A DNA stretch of 64,000 nt, taken from NCBI RefSeq assembly GCF_000821065.1, contig NZ_CDGG01000001.1, positions 3,410,001-3,474,000 on the forward strand, given 5' to 3'. Position numbers and translations under genes: made by a program. The DNA comes from Oceanobacillus oncorhynchi (GTDB taxonomy: Bacteria > Bacillota > Bacilli > Bacillales > Amphibacillaceae). This document shows, piece after piece, positions 53,382-62,244 of the stretch. Below the pieces are notes generated by a model, which saw only the letters and a program-made list of their open reading frames with translations, ran no database searches and was not told the DNA's origin. The number at the start of each line of letters is the position of its first letter. The first letter of the stretch is position 1.

Positions 53382-54263
53382 ATGAATTTTGGAAAAGTGG
53401 TTACGGCGATGGTAACGCCATTTAACGAACAGCAGGAAATTGATTACGGGGCATTAGATCAGTTAATCGAGCATCTTATCGAAAATGGTTCAGACGGATT
53501 GGTGGTAGCTGGAACAACTGGAGAGTCACCGACTTTATCAGATGAAGAAAAACTGGCATTATTTTCACATACGGTACAAAAAGTAAATGGAAGAATTTCA
53601 GTAATTGCGGGCACCGGTTCTAATCAGACGAAAGGGTCTATTGCGTTATCACAAGCAGCTGAAAAAACTGGTGTGGATGCGATTATGCTTGTAACGCCTT
53701 ATTATAATAAACCTTCTCAGGACGGTTTATATGAGCATTTTAAAACAGTGGCTGATTCCGTTCAGCTGCCGGTCATGCTATATAATGTGCCTGGCAGAAC
53801 TTCTGTTGATCTGGCGGCAGATACCGTTATTCGTTTGGCTGCGGTTGATAATATTGTGGCGATCAAAGATGCAAGCGGCAATATGGATAAGATAACTGAA
53901 ATGGCGGCCCAAACAGATGCAAGCTTTTCTGTATACAGCGGAGAAGACGCTTTGACCCTTCCGTCTCTTGCAGTTGGAGCTATAGGCATTGTTTCGGTTT
54001 CCGGGCATGTTATCGGCAATGAAATGCAGGAAATGATTGCTGCATATGAGCAGGGAGCCGTGAAAAAAGCTGCTTCCATACATCAGCGGATTCTGCCGGT
54101 CATGCAGGAAATGTTTGCAGCACCGAGTCCAGCTCCTGTAAAAGCAGCATTAAATCGCAATGGTGTCCATGTCGGCGGTGTTCGCTTGCCGCTGCTTCCA
54201 TTAAATGATGAGCAGCTGCAAGCGTTAAACCATAAATTAGCGTTATTAGAGCAAGTGAAATAA
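53382..54263 (+). CDS. dapA: 4-hydroxy-tetrahydrodipicolinate synthase DapA
   Basis: Aldolase-type TIM barrel condensing pyruvate and aspartate semialdehyde. Schiff-base Lys in IVAIKDASGNM (~163), catalytic Tyr in YNVPGRTSVDL, and GTTGESPTLS plus YYNKPSQDG are intact. From the chosen ATG it has 293 residues, the usual length; the ORF extends 10 codons upstream, but GGGTGTG fits 53382. Diaminopimelate from this step also feeds the cortex and dipicolinate of spores. Controlled by the upstream L-box. Confidence 0.96.
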   Translation: MNFGKVVTAMVTPFNEQQEIDYGALDQLIEHLIENGSDGLVVAGTTGESPTLSDEEKLALFSHTVQKVNGRISVIAGTGSNQTKGSIALSQAAEKTGVDAIMLVTPYYNKPSQDGLYEHFKTVADSVQLPVMLYNVPGRTSVDLAADTVIRLAAVDNIVAIKDASGNMDKITEMAAQTDASFSVYSGEDALTLPSLAVGAIGIVSVSGHVIGNEMQEMIAAYEQGAVKKAASIHQRILPVMQEMFAAPSPAPVKAALNRNGVHVGGVRLPLLPLNDEQLQALNHKLALLEQVK

Positions 54264-54273
54264 TCCTGTTGAA

Positions 54274-54306
54274 AACCTCTCTGACAATGGTTAGAGAGGT
54301 TTTTTT
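54274..54306 (+). terminator. Terminator after dapA
   Basis: AACCTCTCTGAC/GGTTAGAGAGGTT stem with short loop, followed by seven T. Confidence 0.9.
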
Positions 54307-54434
54307 GATGGGGATTTTTCTGCATCATGATAGGTTAATTTCAAAAAAACACTCCACAATACCTAACAAATATTTAAAATGAAGTGGTAAAATATGATAC
54401 ATACAACCGAAAATAGAGAAGGGGTGGGGAGTGG

Positions 54435-55658
54435 ATGAAAGAAACATTGATTCAAGCAGATGATAGCATTACGCTTTGGGGGATTATCATTATTTGGGCG
54501 TCTGTCAGTATTTTTTTAGAACAACGCTACAGCTGGGCTTCCAAGGTGACTGGGGCCATTATTGCATTAGTCGGGGCGATGGCTTTATCCAACTTTGGAA
54601 TTATTCCCACAGAATCGCCGGTATATGATGCAGTATGGTCTGTTATTGTACCGTTAGCAATACCGCTTTTGTTATTTCACGTTAATCTTAAAAAAATATG
54701 GAAGGAAAGCAGCAGATTGTTGCTCATTTTCCTATTGAGCTCCATTGGCACAGTTGCAGGAACGATTATTGCATTTTTTACTTTACGGAATCACATACCT
54801 TTTTTAGACCAATTGAGTGGGATTTTCGGTGCTTCCTATATTGGAGGAGGCGTGAACTTTGCTGTTATGGCAGCTAAATTCGAAACCCCGGGGGAAATTA
54901 TTTCTGCCGCTGTTGTTGCGGATAATTTAATGATGGCACTGCTGTTTATTATTCTAATGATGATTCCTGCACTTCATTTTATCCGTAAACGTTACCCGAC
55001 GCCGCATGTGGAAGAGGTAGAAAAGAATCAATCGGATGATGATAAAACGTTGGCAGAAAGCTTCTGGAAAAGGAAAGAAGTTTCTTTGAAGGACATGGCA
55101 CTTTCGATTGGAACAGCTTTTTTTTTAGTTATAGTTTCCTTAAAAATTGCCGAATTTTTTGCCGGGATTATTCCAAGTGGAGAAGAGGCTTCTTTCTTCA
55201 ATAATCTGTTGAATGGAATTATCGGAGATCAGTATTTAGTATTAACGACGCTTACCTTTGTCGCTTTAGCAGTATTTCCAAATTATTTTTCCGGATTAAA
55301 TGGCAGTCAGGAAATAGGAACGTATCTGATTCACATCTTTTTTGTCGTAATCGGAATACCTGCTTCTATCACGTTAATTGTTCAAACGGCACCATTATTG
55401 CTTGTTTTTGCATTTATTATTGTAGCAATCAATTTAACGCTGTCTCTTATTTTTGGAAAACTATTCCGGATGAGTTTAGAAGAAATCCTGCTGGCAAGCA
55501 ATGCAAATATCGGCGGACCAACTACTGCAGCCGCGTTTGCGATTGCGAAAGGATGGAGGCAATTAGTCGGTCCGATATTAATTGTTGGGACACTGGGTTA
55601 TATTATTGGAAACTACATTGGAACTTTCCTTGCAGTGTGGTTTGGGACCTTGATGTAG
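54435..55658 (+). CDS. yjcL: DUF819 family membrane protein (YjcL-like)
   Basis: 407-residue polytopic protein, about 11 helices. YIGGGVNFAVMAAKF and ASNANIGGPTTAAAFAIAKGW are the paired re-entrant signatures of DUF819/YjcL proteins, which belong to the CPA-like transporter superfamily; substrate unknown. A charged cytoplasmic loop (about 190-220) separates the halves. GAAGGGGTGGGGAG upstream of the ATG; own terminator. Confidence 0.9.
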   Translation: MKETLIQADDSITLWGIIIIWASVSIFLEQRYSWASKVTGAIIALVGAMALSNFGIIPTESPVYDAVWSVIVPLAIPLLLFHVNLKKIWKESSRLLLIFLLSSIGTVAGTIIAFFTLRNHIPFLDQLSGIFGASYIGGGVNFAVMAAKFETPGEIISAAVVADNLMMALLFIILMMIPALHFIRKRYPTPHVEEVEKNQSDDDKTLAESFWKRKEVSLKDMALSIGTAFFLVIVSLKIAEFFAGIIPSGEEASFFNNLLNGIIGDQYLVLTTLTFVALAVFPNYFSGLNGSQEIGTYLIHIFFVVIGIPASITLIVQTAPLLLVFAFIIVAINLTLSLIFGKLFRMSLEEILLASNANIGGPTTAAAFAIAKGWRQLVGPILIVGTLGYIIGNYIGTFLAVWFGTLM

Positions 55659-55667
55659 GAAGAATAG

Positions 55668-55706
55668 AAAATCCGTTTCTGTTATAAATACAGAAGCGGA
55701 TTTTTT
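55668..55706 (+). terminator. Terminator after yjcL-like gene
   Basis: AAATCCGTTTCTGT pairs with ACAGAAGCGGATTT (one G-U), then T run. Confidence 0.92.
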
Positions 55707-55917
55707 CATTTACGTTGACGTTTTCCTGAATAAAAAAGGTTTAGATTTGTTGAAAGTAATTTGGAGATAGTATAATTTATATAAGTCAGCGGGCTGACTA
55801 TTTTTTAAGGGTTAGCCAAGGTTGATTTCGTAAAGAATAGAATAGCAGCGGTAATCCTTCTGCTGCATTAAAGTATTTAAAAAGGTTGGGATAGCTATTT
55901 TCAAGCGATTATTATTA

Positions 55918-57021
55918 TTGCTGTTTATGATACTGTTAGCCATTTGGACAAGGCCTTTATGGGAAGACCCGGTCCGCGATGTCATCCCCGATGCTGTCAG
56001 TGATACGTTTTCCTCTGCAAGCGATTTTGTTTCAGAAGCGATAGATAATGACTTTTACTTCCGTCAAGTAGCAGATGAAGCAACTTCTTTTTTTCAATCC
56101 TTTACTGATTCTGAAACAGGCACCTCGTATGAACAAGTAGAAACACCGGAGCTCACTACTCCGGAGGAACAATCATTCTCCGTTGGCAATGTAGAGATAG
56201 GTGACACAAGAGGACAGGTGGAAGAAATGTATGGTGAAGCTAAGCGGCAAAGTGAGAATGAGTATGGAGTGGAATGGTTCACCTATCATGAAAACTATCA
56301 AAACTTTATGATGGTTGCTTATGATGAACAAGACATGGTGCGTGGACTCTTTACCAATCAGGATTTACTATCCTCTCAGCAGGGTATTGCCTTGGGAGAT
56401 TCCAAGTCGTTTGTAAACGAGACATTAGGGGAGCCGGAAGAAATGATCCGCAATGGCTGGTTTAATTATAAAATTGAAAGCGAAGGCGAATATGATGTAT
56501 ATCATATGGATGGAACCTACGCAACCATTTTTTATGACCTGCATGAATCAGAAGAAGTAACAGCAATTCAGTTAATAGATGAGGATATGGAATCTGCCAA
56601 AAGCACCCTTTATACACCTGGCAGTGAGGCTCTAAAAGAAGGCTTGGAGTATCAATTATTTGATTTGACCAATGCAACTCGCGTAAAGCATGAGCTGTCT
56701 ATTTTAGAATGGGATGAAGCAGTAAGAGAAACAGCGAGAAAGCATAGTACAGATATGGCCGCAAATCAATTTTTCAGCCATACTAATTTAGAAGGACAAT
56801 CTCCTTTTGACCGGATGAAGGAAGATGATATTTCATTCTTAAGTGCAGGGGAGAACCTTGCATATGGGCAATTCAGCAGTGTTTTTGCGCATCAGGGATT
56901 ATTGAATTCGGAGGGGCATCGAGAAAATATTTTACATCGGGATTTCAGCCATCTAGGGATTGGCGTGGACTTTAATGAAAGTGATCAGCCGTTTTATACT
57001 GAGAATTTTTTCAATAACTAA
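55918..57021 (+). CDS. CAP/SCP-domain secreted protein (YlbC-like)
   Basis: Exported protein: N-terminal signal/anchor, an N-terminal CAP-associated domain (about 90-230: SVGNVEIGDTRGQVEEMYG, IALGDSKSFVNETLGEPEE) and a C-terminal SCP/CAP domain (LFDLTNATRVKHELSILEWDE, HSTDMAANQFFSHTN, GENLAYG, GHRENILHRDF). The architecture equals B. subtilis YlbC. The annotated TTG has no ribosome site; the frame continues upstream as FKRLLLL behind AAAGGTTGGGATAGCT, so the true start may be an ATT at 55897. Role in cell wall or spores unknown. Confidence 0.88.
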   Translation: MLFMILLAIWTRPLWEDPVRDVIPDAVSDTFSSASDFVSEAIDNDFYFRQVADEATSFFQSFTDSETGTSYEQVETPELTTPEEQSFSVGNVEIGDTRGQVEEMYGEAKRQSENEYGVEWFTYHENYQNFMMVAYDEQDMVRGLFTNQDLLSSQQGIALGDSKSFVNETLGEPEEMIRNGWFNYKIESEGEYDVYHMDGTYATIFYDLHESEEVTAIQLIDEDMESAKSTLYTPGSEALKEGLEYQLFDLTNATRVKHELSILEWDEAVRETARKHSTDMAANQFFSHTNLEGQSPFDRMKEDDISFLSAGENLAYGQFSSVFAHQGLLNSEGHRENILHRDFSHLGIGVDFNESDQPFYTENFFNN

Positions 57022-57431
57022 TGGGGATGATTAAGTAAGTGCTTGTATCCATATGTATCTTTAAAAATCAATTGCGTAATCAAAAAGAAGGAATGCTTTC
57101 ATTAAGAAAAACCAAGAACACCACTTAATCTTTTAAACACCGGTGTTATATGGAATTTGAATTATACGAAATCTTAAGCAAATCAATACATTTATTTAAT
57201 GGGGTGAATGGTTATACGTTCATCCTCTTTTTATATGACCAGAGAATAAGCCATTTTGTTTTTCGAATGTTTGTTTAGGTATGTAATATGTATTCTTTTT
57301 TGGATTTAGATAATAATAAAGCTTGATTATCCATAACAGGAAAGTATTTCAAAACGGAGAGAACAAAATTAGAAAAGCAAGCATGAAGATTTCAATTGAT
57401 TACGTGGTATTTCGGAAAGGAGAGAAGTAAT
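57022..57431. other. Intergenic region between the CAP gene and DUF3189 gene
   Basis: 410 bp with no gene seen apart from short AT-rich frames. Contains the terminator at 57201-57233. A promoter for the downstream gene was not resolved. Confidence 0.45.
57201..57233 (+). terminator. Terminator downstream of the CAP-domain gene
   Basis: GGGGTGAATG pairs with CGTTCATCCTC (one bulge and G-U pairs), followed by TTTTTAT. Confidence 0.65.
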
Positions 57432-57938
57432 TTGATTTATATATACAATGATTATGGAGGCACGCACACCACTTCACTTGCAGCAGCCTATCATTTAAAA
57501 AAACTACCTTCAAATCGAAAGCTGACCAAGGATGAGATACAAAGCGTCAGGTATTTTAATAAATTAACGAAGCATGACCTCGGTAAGCTTATTTTTCATG
57601 GTATCGATGAAGACAATAATCCGGTATACACTATTGGAAGAAGAAATAGTAAATATGTTGTGCCGGCAATACAAGAGTTTGCTGCTTTGTTACAAGAAAG
57701 AAATCAGCTAAGTGAAAAGGTTATTATTTCTAATACCTCTCCTACTGTACCATTTGTAATGTCTGTTGGTGGCTTCTTAGCAAGAGGGTTAAATATTAAT
57801 TTCTTAGGCGAACCTTTACTGGTTGCCGGCGCGAAGCAATGTTGTGAAAAAATTGACCGATTAGTAGAGGAAACCAAAAAAATGAGCCATTCCATGACTG
57901 CCAAAGTGATTGTACTGGAAAACAAAAAATTTCATTGA
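57432..57938 (+). CDS. DUF3189 family protein
   Basis: 168-residue soluble protein beginning IYIYNDYGGTHTTSLAAAYHL, which resembles a degenerate nucleotide-binding start, with a later GGFLARGLNINFLGEPLLVAG. It fits DUF3189 of spore formers; function unknown. The ORF extends 12 codons upstream, but AAAGGAGAG with 7-9 nt spacing favours a TTG start at 57432. Confidence 0.8.
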   Translation: MIYIYNDYGGTHTTSLAAAYHLKKLPSNRKLTKDEIQSVRYFNKLTKHDLGKLIFHGIDEDNNPVYTIGRRNSKYVVPAIQEFAALLQERNQLSEKVIISNTSPTVPFVMSVGGFLARGLNINFLGEPLLVAGAKQCCEKIDRLVEETKKMSHSMTAKVIVLENKKFH

Positions 57939-58049
57939 TTTATTCCGTAAGCAGCTGTCCAAGCTCCCTGACAGCATGAAAAAAGAAAGATAAGTAAAGT
58001 ATTAGGGATAAGCTGCGTTTTCCAAAATAAAAAAGAACCATTTTCTAAC

Positions 58050-58102
58050 GAACAGCCCAAGCTATCAGATTTCTACCTCTGATAGCTTGGGCTGTTTTTA
58101 AA
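58050..58102. terminator. Strong bidirectional terminator between DUF3189 gene and His/Cys-rich gene
   Basis: AACAGCCCAAGCTATCAGA pairs perfectly with its complement ending GGGCTGTT (19 bp), 9-nt loop, T run on one side and A-rich sequence on the other. Confidence 0.95.
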
Positions 58103-58132
58103 AAGTGAGGGTTATCTGTCCGCAAGCTCTAA

Positions 58133-58468
58133 TTAGTAGAAATGGTTACAGCAAAAACAGAACTTCCTTTTATTTCTGTTATTATCGCAATGGTTCGATT
58201 CACGACATCGGTGATGATCGTTTCTGTGACCGTCCCGGTTACAACAACCATTTTCATGCTTGTTTCCGCATCTGTGATGCTGCTCGTTTCCTTGATGTTT
58301 CCGGCAGTGACAATAATTTTCATGCCTGCTTCCACATCTGTGATGATTTTGATGTCTGTTGTCACAATGATTGGATTTATGATCTTTTTGACGATAGTCG
58401 CCCCCTCGACGACTTGTGTTGCGACAAGGATCTTCGCATTTTTTTCTGGATGAGTGATGACCGCACAT
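58133..58468 (-). CDS. His/Cys/Asn-rich repeat protein, possible spore coat or metal-binding protein
   Basis: 111 codons starting MCGHHSSRKKCEDPC with a strong AAGGAGGGATAAGCT ribosome site. It contains about 15 Cys and 18 His, many Asn/Arg, and a repeated motif HHRCG-x-(R/K)HEN. Ends in FCFCCNHFY. Hydrophilic, no signal peptide. Other frames of the same repeat are open (a Thr/Ile-rich minus frame and plus frames), but only this one has a start with ribosome site. Composition recalls spore-coat proteins; no family recognised. Confidence 0.65.
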   Translation of the reverse strand: MCGHHSSRKKCEDPCRNTSRRGGDYRQKDHKSNHCDNRHQNHHRCGSRHENYCHCRKHQGNEQHHRCGNKHENGCCNRDGHRNDHHRCRESNHCDNNRNKRKFCFCCNHFY

Positions 58469-58716
58469 AGCTTATCCCTCCTTTCTCATTCAATATACGC
58501 AAGGAAGAAAAAAGAGATTAGACAAACTTAATAGGAGCTAACACATTTTCACGTGGAAAATGTAGATTCATAAAATAAAACTTCATTCCATAAGATTTTT
58601 TCGAACGATTGTCCTTAATAAACGAAGTATTTAAAAATATTGGTGAATTTGAAACTTTTATTCCATTCTTTCGTATAACCTGATTAAGAAGAAAGATTGG
58701 AAGAGGAGGACTAGAA

Positions 58717-59652
58717 TTGACAGAAATTGCAATGGAATTAAAAAATGTGAGTAAGCGCATCAAGAATAAAGAAATTATTAAAGATGTCAGCTTTCAAATA
58801 AAACAAGGGGAGGTGTTTGGCTTTGTCGGGCCGAATGGAGCCGGTAAAACGACAACAATCCGGATGATGGTCGGTTTGATGAAATTGACAGAAGGGGATA
58901 TCCACATTGTCGGTAAAAGCATCCAAACGGATTATAGTGAAGCCATCAGAGAGGTTGGCGCGATCGTGGAAAATCCGGAGATGTATCCCTTTTTAACAGG
59001 AAGAAAGAATTTAGAACAGTTCGCCCGGATGATTCCAGGTACGACAAAAGAGCGGATAGAAGAAGTTGTTCGATTAGTTGGACTTGAAAAAGTGGTCAAT
59101 GACCGGGTTGGCGGGTATTCTCTCGGAATGCGGCAGCGGCTGGGGATTGCCCAGGCCTTGTTACATAAACCATCGATTCTCATTTTAGATGAGCCTACAA
59201 ATGGACTGGACCCCTCTGGAATGAAGGAAATCCGCCAATATATTCGTACTTTGGCAGAGACAGAAAAAGTCAGTGTGATTGTATCCAGTCATTTATTGTC
59301 TGAGATTGAACTGATGTGTGATCGTATCAGTGTTATAAAAAATGGTGCTTTAATCGCTGTAGAGGATGTAGAGAAGAACCGAAAGGCAGAGGACAGTGAT
59401 ATTTCAGAGTACGCCATTTCTGTAAGTAATGCGCAGACTGCAAAAGCGCATTTAGATCGTTTGGAGGAGGATGCTTTATTTGTAGAGGCAGTGGATGAAA
59501 CTACCTTAAAAACGGCGGTCAAACGGGAACAAATCCCAGTGATTCTTAAAGAATTATTAATCCATGATATCAATGTATATGAGGTTCAAGCTGCCAAAGG
59601 CACGTTAGAAGATAAATTTTTCGATTTGATTGGAGAGAATGTCATTGAGTAA
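58717..59652 (+). CDS. ABC transporter ATPase, BcrA/YtrB-like
   Basis: 311-residue ATPase of an ABC-2 exporter, the BcrA group of bacitracin/lantibiotic-type resistance. Walker A GPNGAGKTT (~39), signature YSLGMRQRLGIAQALL, Walker B LILDEPTNGLDPSG and the switch His in IVSSHLLSEIE. A C-terminal accessory domain (~215-311) follows. TTG start after AGAGGAGG. Overlaps the permease gene. Confidence 0.92.
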   Translation: MTEIAMELKNVSKRIKNKEIIKDVSFQIKQGEVFGFVGPNGAGKTTTIRMMVGLMKLTEGDIHIVGKSIQTDYSEAIREVGAIVENPEMYPFLTGRKNLEQFARMIPGTTKERIEEVVRLVGLEKVVNDRVGGYSLGMRQRLGIAQALLHKPSILILDEPTNGLDPSGMKEIRQYIRTLAETEKVSVIVSSHLLSEIELMCDRISVIKNGALIAVEDVEKNRKAEDSDISEYAISVSNAQTAKAHLDRLEEDALFVEAVDETTLKTAVKREQIPVILKELLIHDINVYEVQAAKGTLEDKFFDLIGENVIE

Positions 59653-60511
59653 TTTAAGCCAGCTTATAAAAAATGAATTTATCAAACTGCATCATTATAA
59701 ATCTACCTGGGCAATGTATATTATCCTGGCGATTCTCCTTATTGGCAGTGCACTTATTACAAACTTTGTAGTGGATCAAAGCATGATGATAAATCAAACC
59801 TTCCAAGGGGAACTCATGCAGGCATATCAGTCGATGGGGTTAGAGGTTCCGGCTTATGATATGTGGGCTTTCGTGGCGGAAAATATCTCCTATATCAGTT
59901 TTATCACGATTTTTATTATTGTTGTTGCCGCTAAAATTATTTCAAATGAGTATAAATGGGGCACGATTAAATTATTACTTATCCGACCAGCGGGAAGAGG
60001 GACTGTGTTAGCGTCAAAATATATTACGGTGTTACTTTTTGCAGTTGTGTTAATCCTCTACACAATCGTTTTATCATTACTTATTGGACTTATTTTTTTC
60101 GGTGTGGATGCTTGGAATCCAACCATTGTAGATAATATGGGTTCCGGCTATACGGAAGTCTCTATCATTGCTTCCATTGGTAAGGATATCCTCTTTCAGC
60201 TTGTACCGTTAATTATAGTGGCAACCTTATCCTTTATGATTGCAATTTTATTCAAAGGAAGTGCCATGGCTATTGCGGCAAGTATTGTTATTTATATTGC
60301 TGCGCCGATCATTACGATGATGGTAAGCCAATACGAAATTGCGAAATATCTGTTGACCGCACATCTAAACCTTCAAGAAATCTTTGAAGGAACACCGATA
60401 ATTGAAGGAACATCACTTGGTTTTTCCATTGCTGTTCTTCTTGTTTATTATATCGTATTTATGGCAGCAGGATGGCTCACCTTTAAAAAACGGGATGTGG
60501 CTGGAAATTAA
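59645..60511 (+). CDS. ABC-2 type permease (BcrB-like)
   Basis: About 289 residues with six helices; begins SNLSQLIKNEFIKLHHYKSTW, the typical cytoplasmic start of BcrB/LanE-type permeases, and has KIISNEYKWGTIKLLLIRP after helix 2. Several starts are possible in the overlap: TTG at 59645 has GGAGAG at 7-nt spacing and is preferred over ATG at 59639. Forms the exporter with the preceding ATPase. Confidence 0.88.
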   Translation: MSNLSQLIKNEFIKLHHYKSTWAMYIILAILLIGSALITNFVVDQSMMINQTFQGELMQAYQSMGLEVPAYDMWAFVAENISYISFITIFIIVVAAKIISNEYKWGTIKLLLIRPAGRGTVLASKYITVLLFAVVLILYTIVLSLLIGLIFFGVDAWNPTIVDNMGSGYTEVSIIASIGKDILFQLVPLIIVATLSFMIAILFKGSAMAIAASIVIYIAAPIITMMVSQYEIAKYLLTAHLNLQEIFEGTPIIEGTSLGFSIAVLLVYYIVFMAAGWLTFKKRDVAGN

Positions 60512-60530
60512 TCGGAAAGGGCGGGATTTC

Positions 60531-61685
60531 ATGAAGAAATTTTATCCTTTATTGTTTGTAGGTCTTCTGGTTTTCCTCGGAGCTTGTTCCAATGATAAGG
60601 AAGAAGAGCGGGAAGCCGGTTCAAATGATATGGAACAAGAGGAAGCTTTGGAAAAAAACAAAGAAAATCTGGATCCCGCAACTGGACTTTTGATGGAATT
60701 TATCGAGGAAAACCAAGACTCGGACCGGGTTGCTTTTCTAGCCACCTGGAATGATGAGGCCTTAGCAGAGATCAATACAGATTTAGCTATGCCGCTTGCC
60801 AGTGTTGTTAAAATAATCATTGCGATTGAATTTGTCAGCCAGGCAGAAGAAGGGGATATCGATCCTGCTGAAATGGCAGCGATGGAGGAAGTAGATAAAT
60901 ACTATTTTCCGAATACAGATGGCGGAGCACATGATGCCTGGAAAAGTACATTGGAAGACGAGGAAGGCGACGTTTCCCTGGAACAAATTGCACGAGGTAT
61001 GATGGATTTCAGTTCCAATGCCAATACCGATTATTTAATTGAAAGATTAGGGTTAGAAGAAGTAAACAATCGGATAGAAGAACTCAATTTGAACAATCAC
61101 GAGCCTATCTATCCGTTAACAGCAAGTATTATCATTCCCAAAAAAGTAATAGAGGATAAGGGGATTGAAGAAGGTCAATTAGAGGAAGCATTACGTGATT
61201 TGGATGATGATGCCTACCGGCAAATAGCGGTTGACCTTTTTGAAGAATGGCAGGAGAATCCATTAGACGAAGCGGAAAAAGAGGAAGCCGCTGCCCCGCT
61301 TAATGATATGTCGATACAAAAAGTTTGGTCCGATCGGCTGACGCATGCTACTGCGGAAGATTATCATCAAATCATGAAGATGTTAAATAATAAAGAACAT
61401 TATTCGGAAGCTTTTTATGAGGAATTGGATGCTATTTTCAGCTTAGAATTAAAGAATGACTCCATTATACGTACAGCGCAAAAAGGCGGAAGCACTGCTT
61501 TTGTTTTGAATCAGACCGTTTACGCAGAAGATGAGGACGGAAACCGGTTTGAGATGATTTTATTTACAAATGATCTCAATCTGTCAGAACTGGAGGTTGC
61601 AGCAATGCAGGTGCAGGCATTAACGGATAAATTAGTAACGGAGGAAGATTTTCGTGAGGAGGTAAGAGAAGCGTTAGCTGAATAA
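60531..61685 (+). CDS. Beta-lactamase-like serine hydrolase lipoprotein
   Basis: 384-residue lipoprotein: signal peptide with lipobox FLGAC (Cys 19), acidic linker, then a class A beta-lactamase-like/transpeptidase-fold domain. Nucleophile motif SVVK (Ser 91, Lys 94), a second SxN-like SSNANTDY, and AQKGGSTAF in place of KTG. Such proteins may be DD-peptidase or esterase-like; true beta-lactamase activity is not implied. The ORF continues upstream over the permease, but AAAGGGCGGG precedes the ATG at 60531. Third gene of the ABC operon, 19 nt after the permease. Confidence 0.88.
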   Translation: MKKFYPLLFVGLLVFLGACSNDKEEEREAGSNDMEQEEALEKNKENLDPATGLLMEFIEENQDSDRVAFLATWNDEALAEINTDLAMPLASVVKIIIAIEFVSQAEEGDIDPAEMAAMEEVDKYYFPNTDGGAHDAWKSTLEDEEGDVSLEQIARGMMDFSSNANTDYLIERLGLEEVNNRIEELNLNNHEPIYPLTASIIIPKKVIEDKGIEEGQLEEALRDLDDDAYRQIAVDLFEEWQENPLDEAEKEEAAAPLNDMSIQKVWSDRLTHATAEDYHQIMKMLNNKEHYSEAFYEELDAIFSLELKNDSIIRTAQKGGSTAFVLNQTVYAEDEDGNRFEMILFTNDLNLSELEVAAMQVQALTDKLVTEEDFREEVREALAE

Positions 61686-61698
61686 CAATAATGATACT

Positions 61699-61740
61699 AT
61701 CCCCCTGATGATGGAATTATACATCGTGTCAGGGGGATTT
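61699..61740 (+). terminator. Terminator after the ABC/serine hydrolase operon
   Basis: ATCCCCCTGA pairs with TCAGGGGGAT, then TTTC; inner GATG/CATC extends the stem. Confidence 0.8.
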
Positions 61741-61797
61741 CATATATACTGGAACTATCTTATAATAAGAATAAATAATGAAAAGCGGTGCATATGG

Positions 61798-62241
61798 ATG
61801 TCTCTTTATATCAAAAAAGTAAATAAGGAAAATTGGCGAGAAATTGCTGGGTTAGAAGCAGCTGAAAATCAAAAAGCATTCATCGAGCCTGTGTCCTTTT
61901 GTTTAGCAGAGAGTTTTATTGAACAATTGACCACATCGCTTGGGCTCTATGCTGGTGAGAAACCCGCCGGCTATGCTATGGTCGGATTTTATTCTGACGA
62001 AAAAAGAAGTATCTGGTTTGACAGGTTTATGATTGATTACCGCTATCAGGGACAGGGCTATGCCAATCAGTTCATCCCATTAATTGAAGCGTACATCCAT
62101 GAGCATTATGATGTGGAAATCATACGTTTAAGCTTTGTGCCGGGAAATAGCCAAGCAGAACGATTATATAAAAAGCACGGATTCGCCCGGACAGGAGCGT
62201 ATGATCCGAAGGGAGAAATAATCATGGAGAAGCGTCTTTAG
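61798..62241 (+). CDS. GNAT N-acetyltransferase, BltD/PaiA-like
   Basis: 147 residues. Acetyl-CoA site RYQGQGYANQFI (Q/R-x-x-G-x-G/A), preceded by WFDRFMIDY and followed by RLSFVPGNSQAERLYKKHGFARTG, closely patterned on spermine/spermidine acetyltransferase BltD. The frame opens at 61708, but homology starts at MSLYIKKVNKENW (61798). Polyamine substrate is an inference. Ribosome site weak. Confidence 0.85.
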   Translation: MSLYIKKVNKENWREIAGLEAAENQKAFIEPVSFCLAESFIEQLTTSLGLYAGEKPAGYAMVGFYSDEKRSIWFDRFMIDYRYQGQGYANQFIPLIEAYIHEHYDVEIIRLSFVPGNSQAERLYKKHGFARTGAYDPKGEIIMEKRL

Positions 62242-62244
62242 ATA

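Noticed and set aside
58129-58365. Thr/Ile-rich minus frame MTTDIKIITDVEAG...
   Set aside because: Looks protein-like but starts inside the repeat without a ribosome site; treated as the alternative frame of the same repeat.
58142-58453. Plus-strand frames in the His/Cys-rich repeat region
   Set aside because: No ribosome site, and composition is the mirror of the repeat; the minus frame at 58468 has a strong AAGGAGGG site.
41677-62244. Genomic island between the two dif-like repeats
   Set aside because: The interval carries conserved housekeeping genes (dapA, dynA, ypcP, cysK) with codon use like the rest, and no integrase, so an island is not supported.
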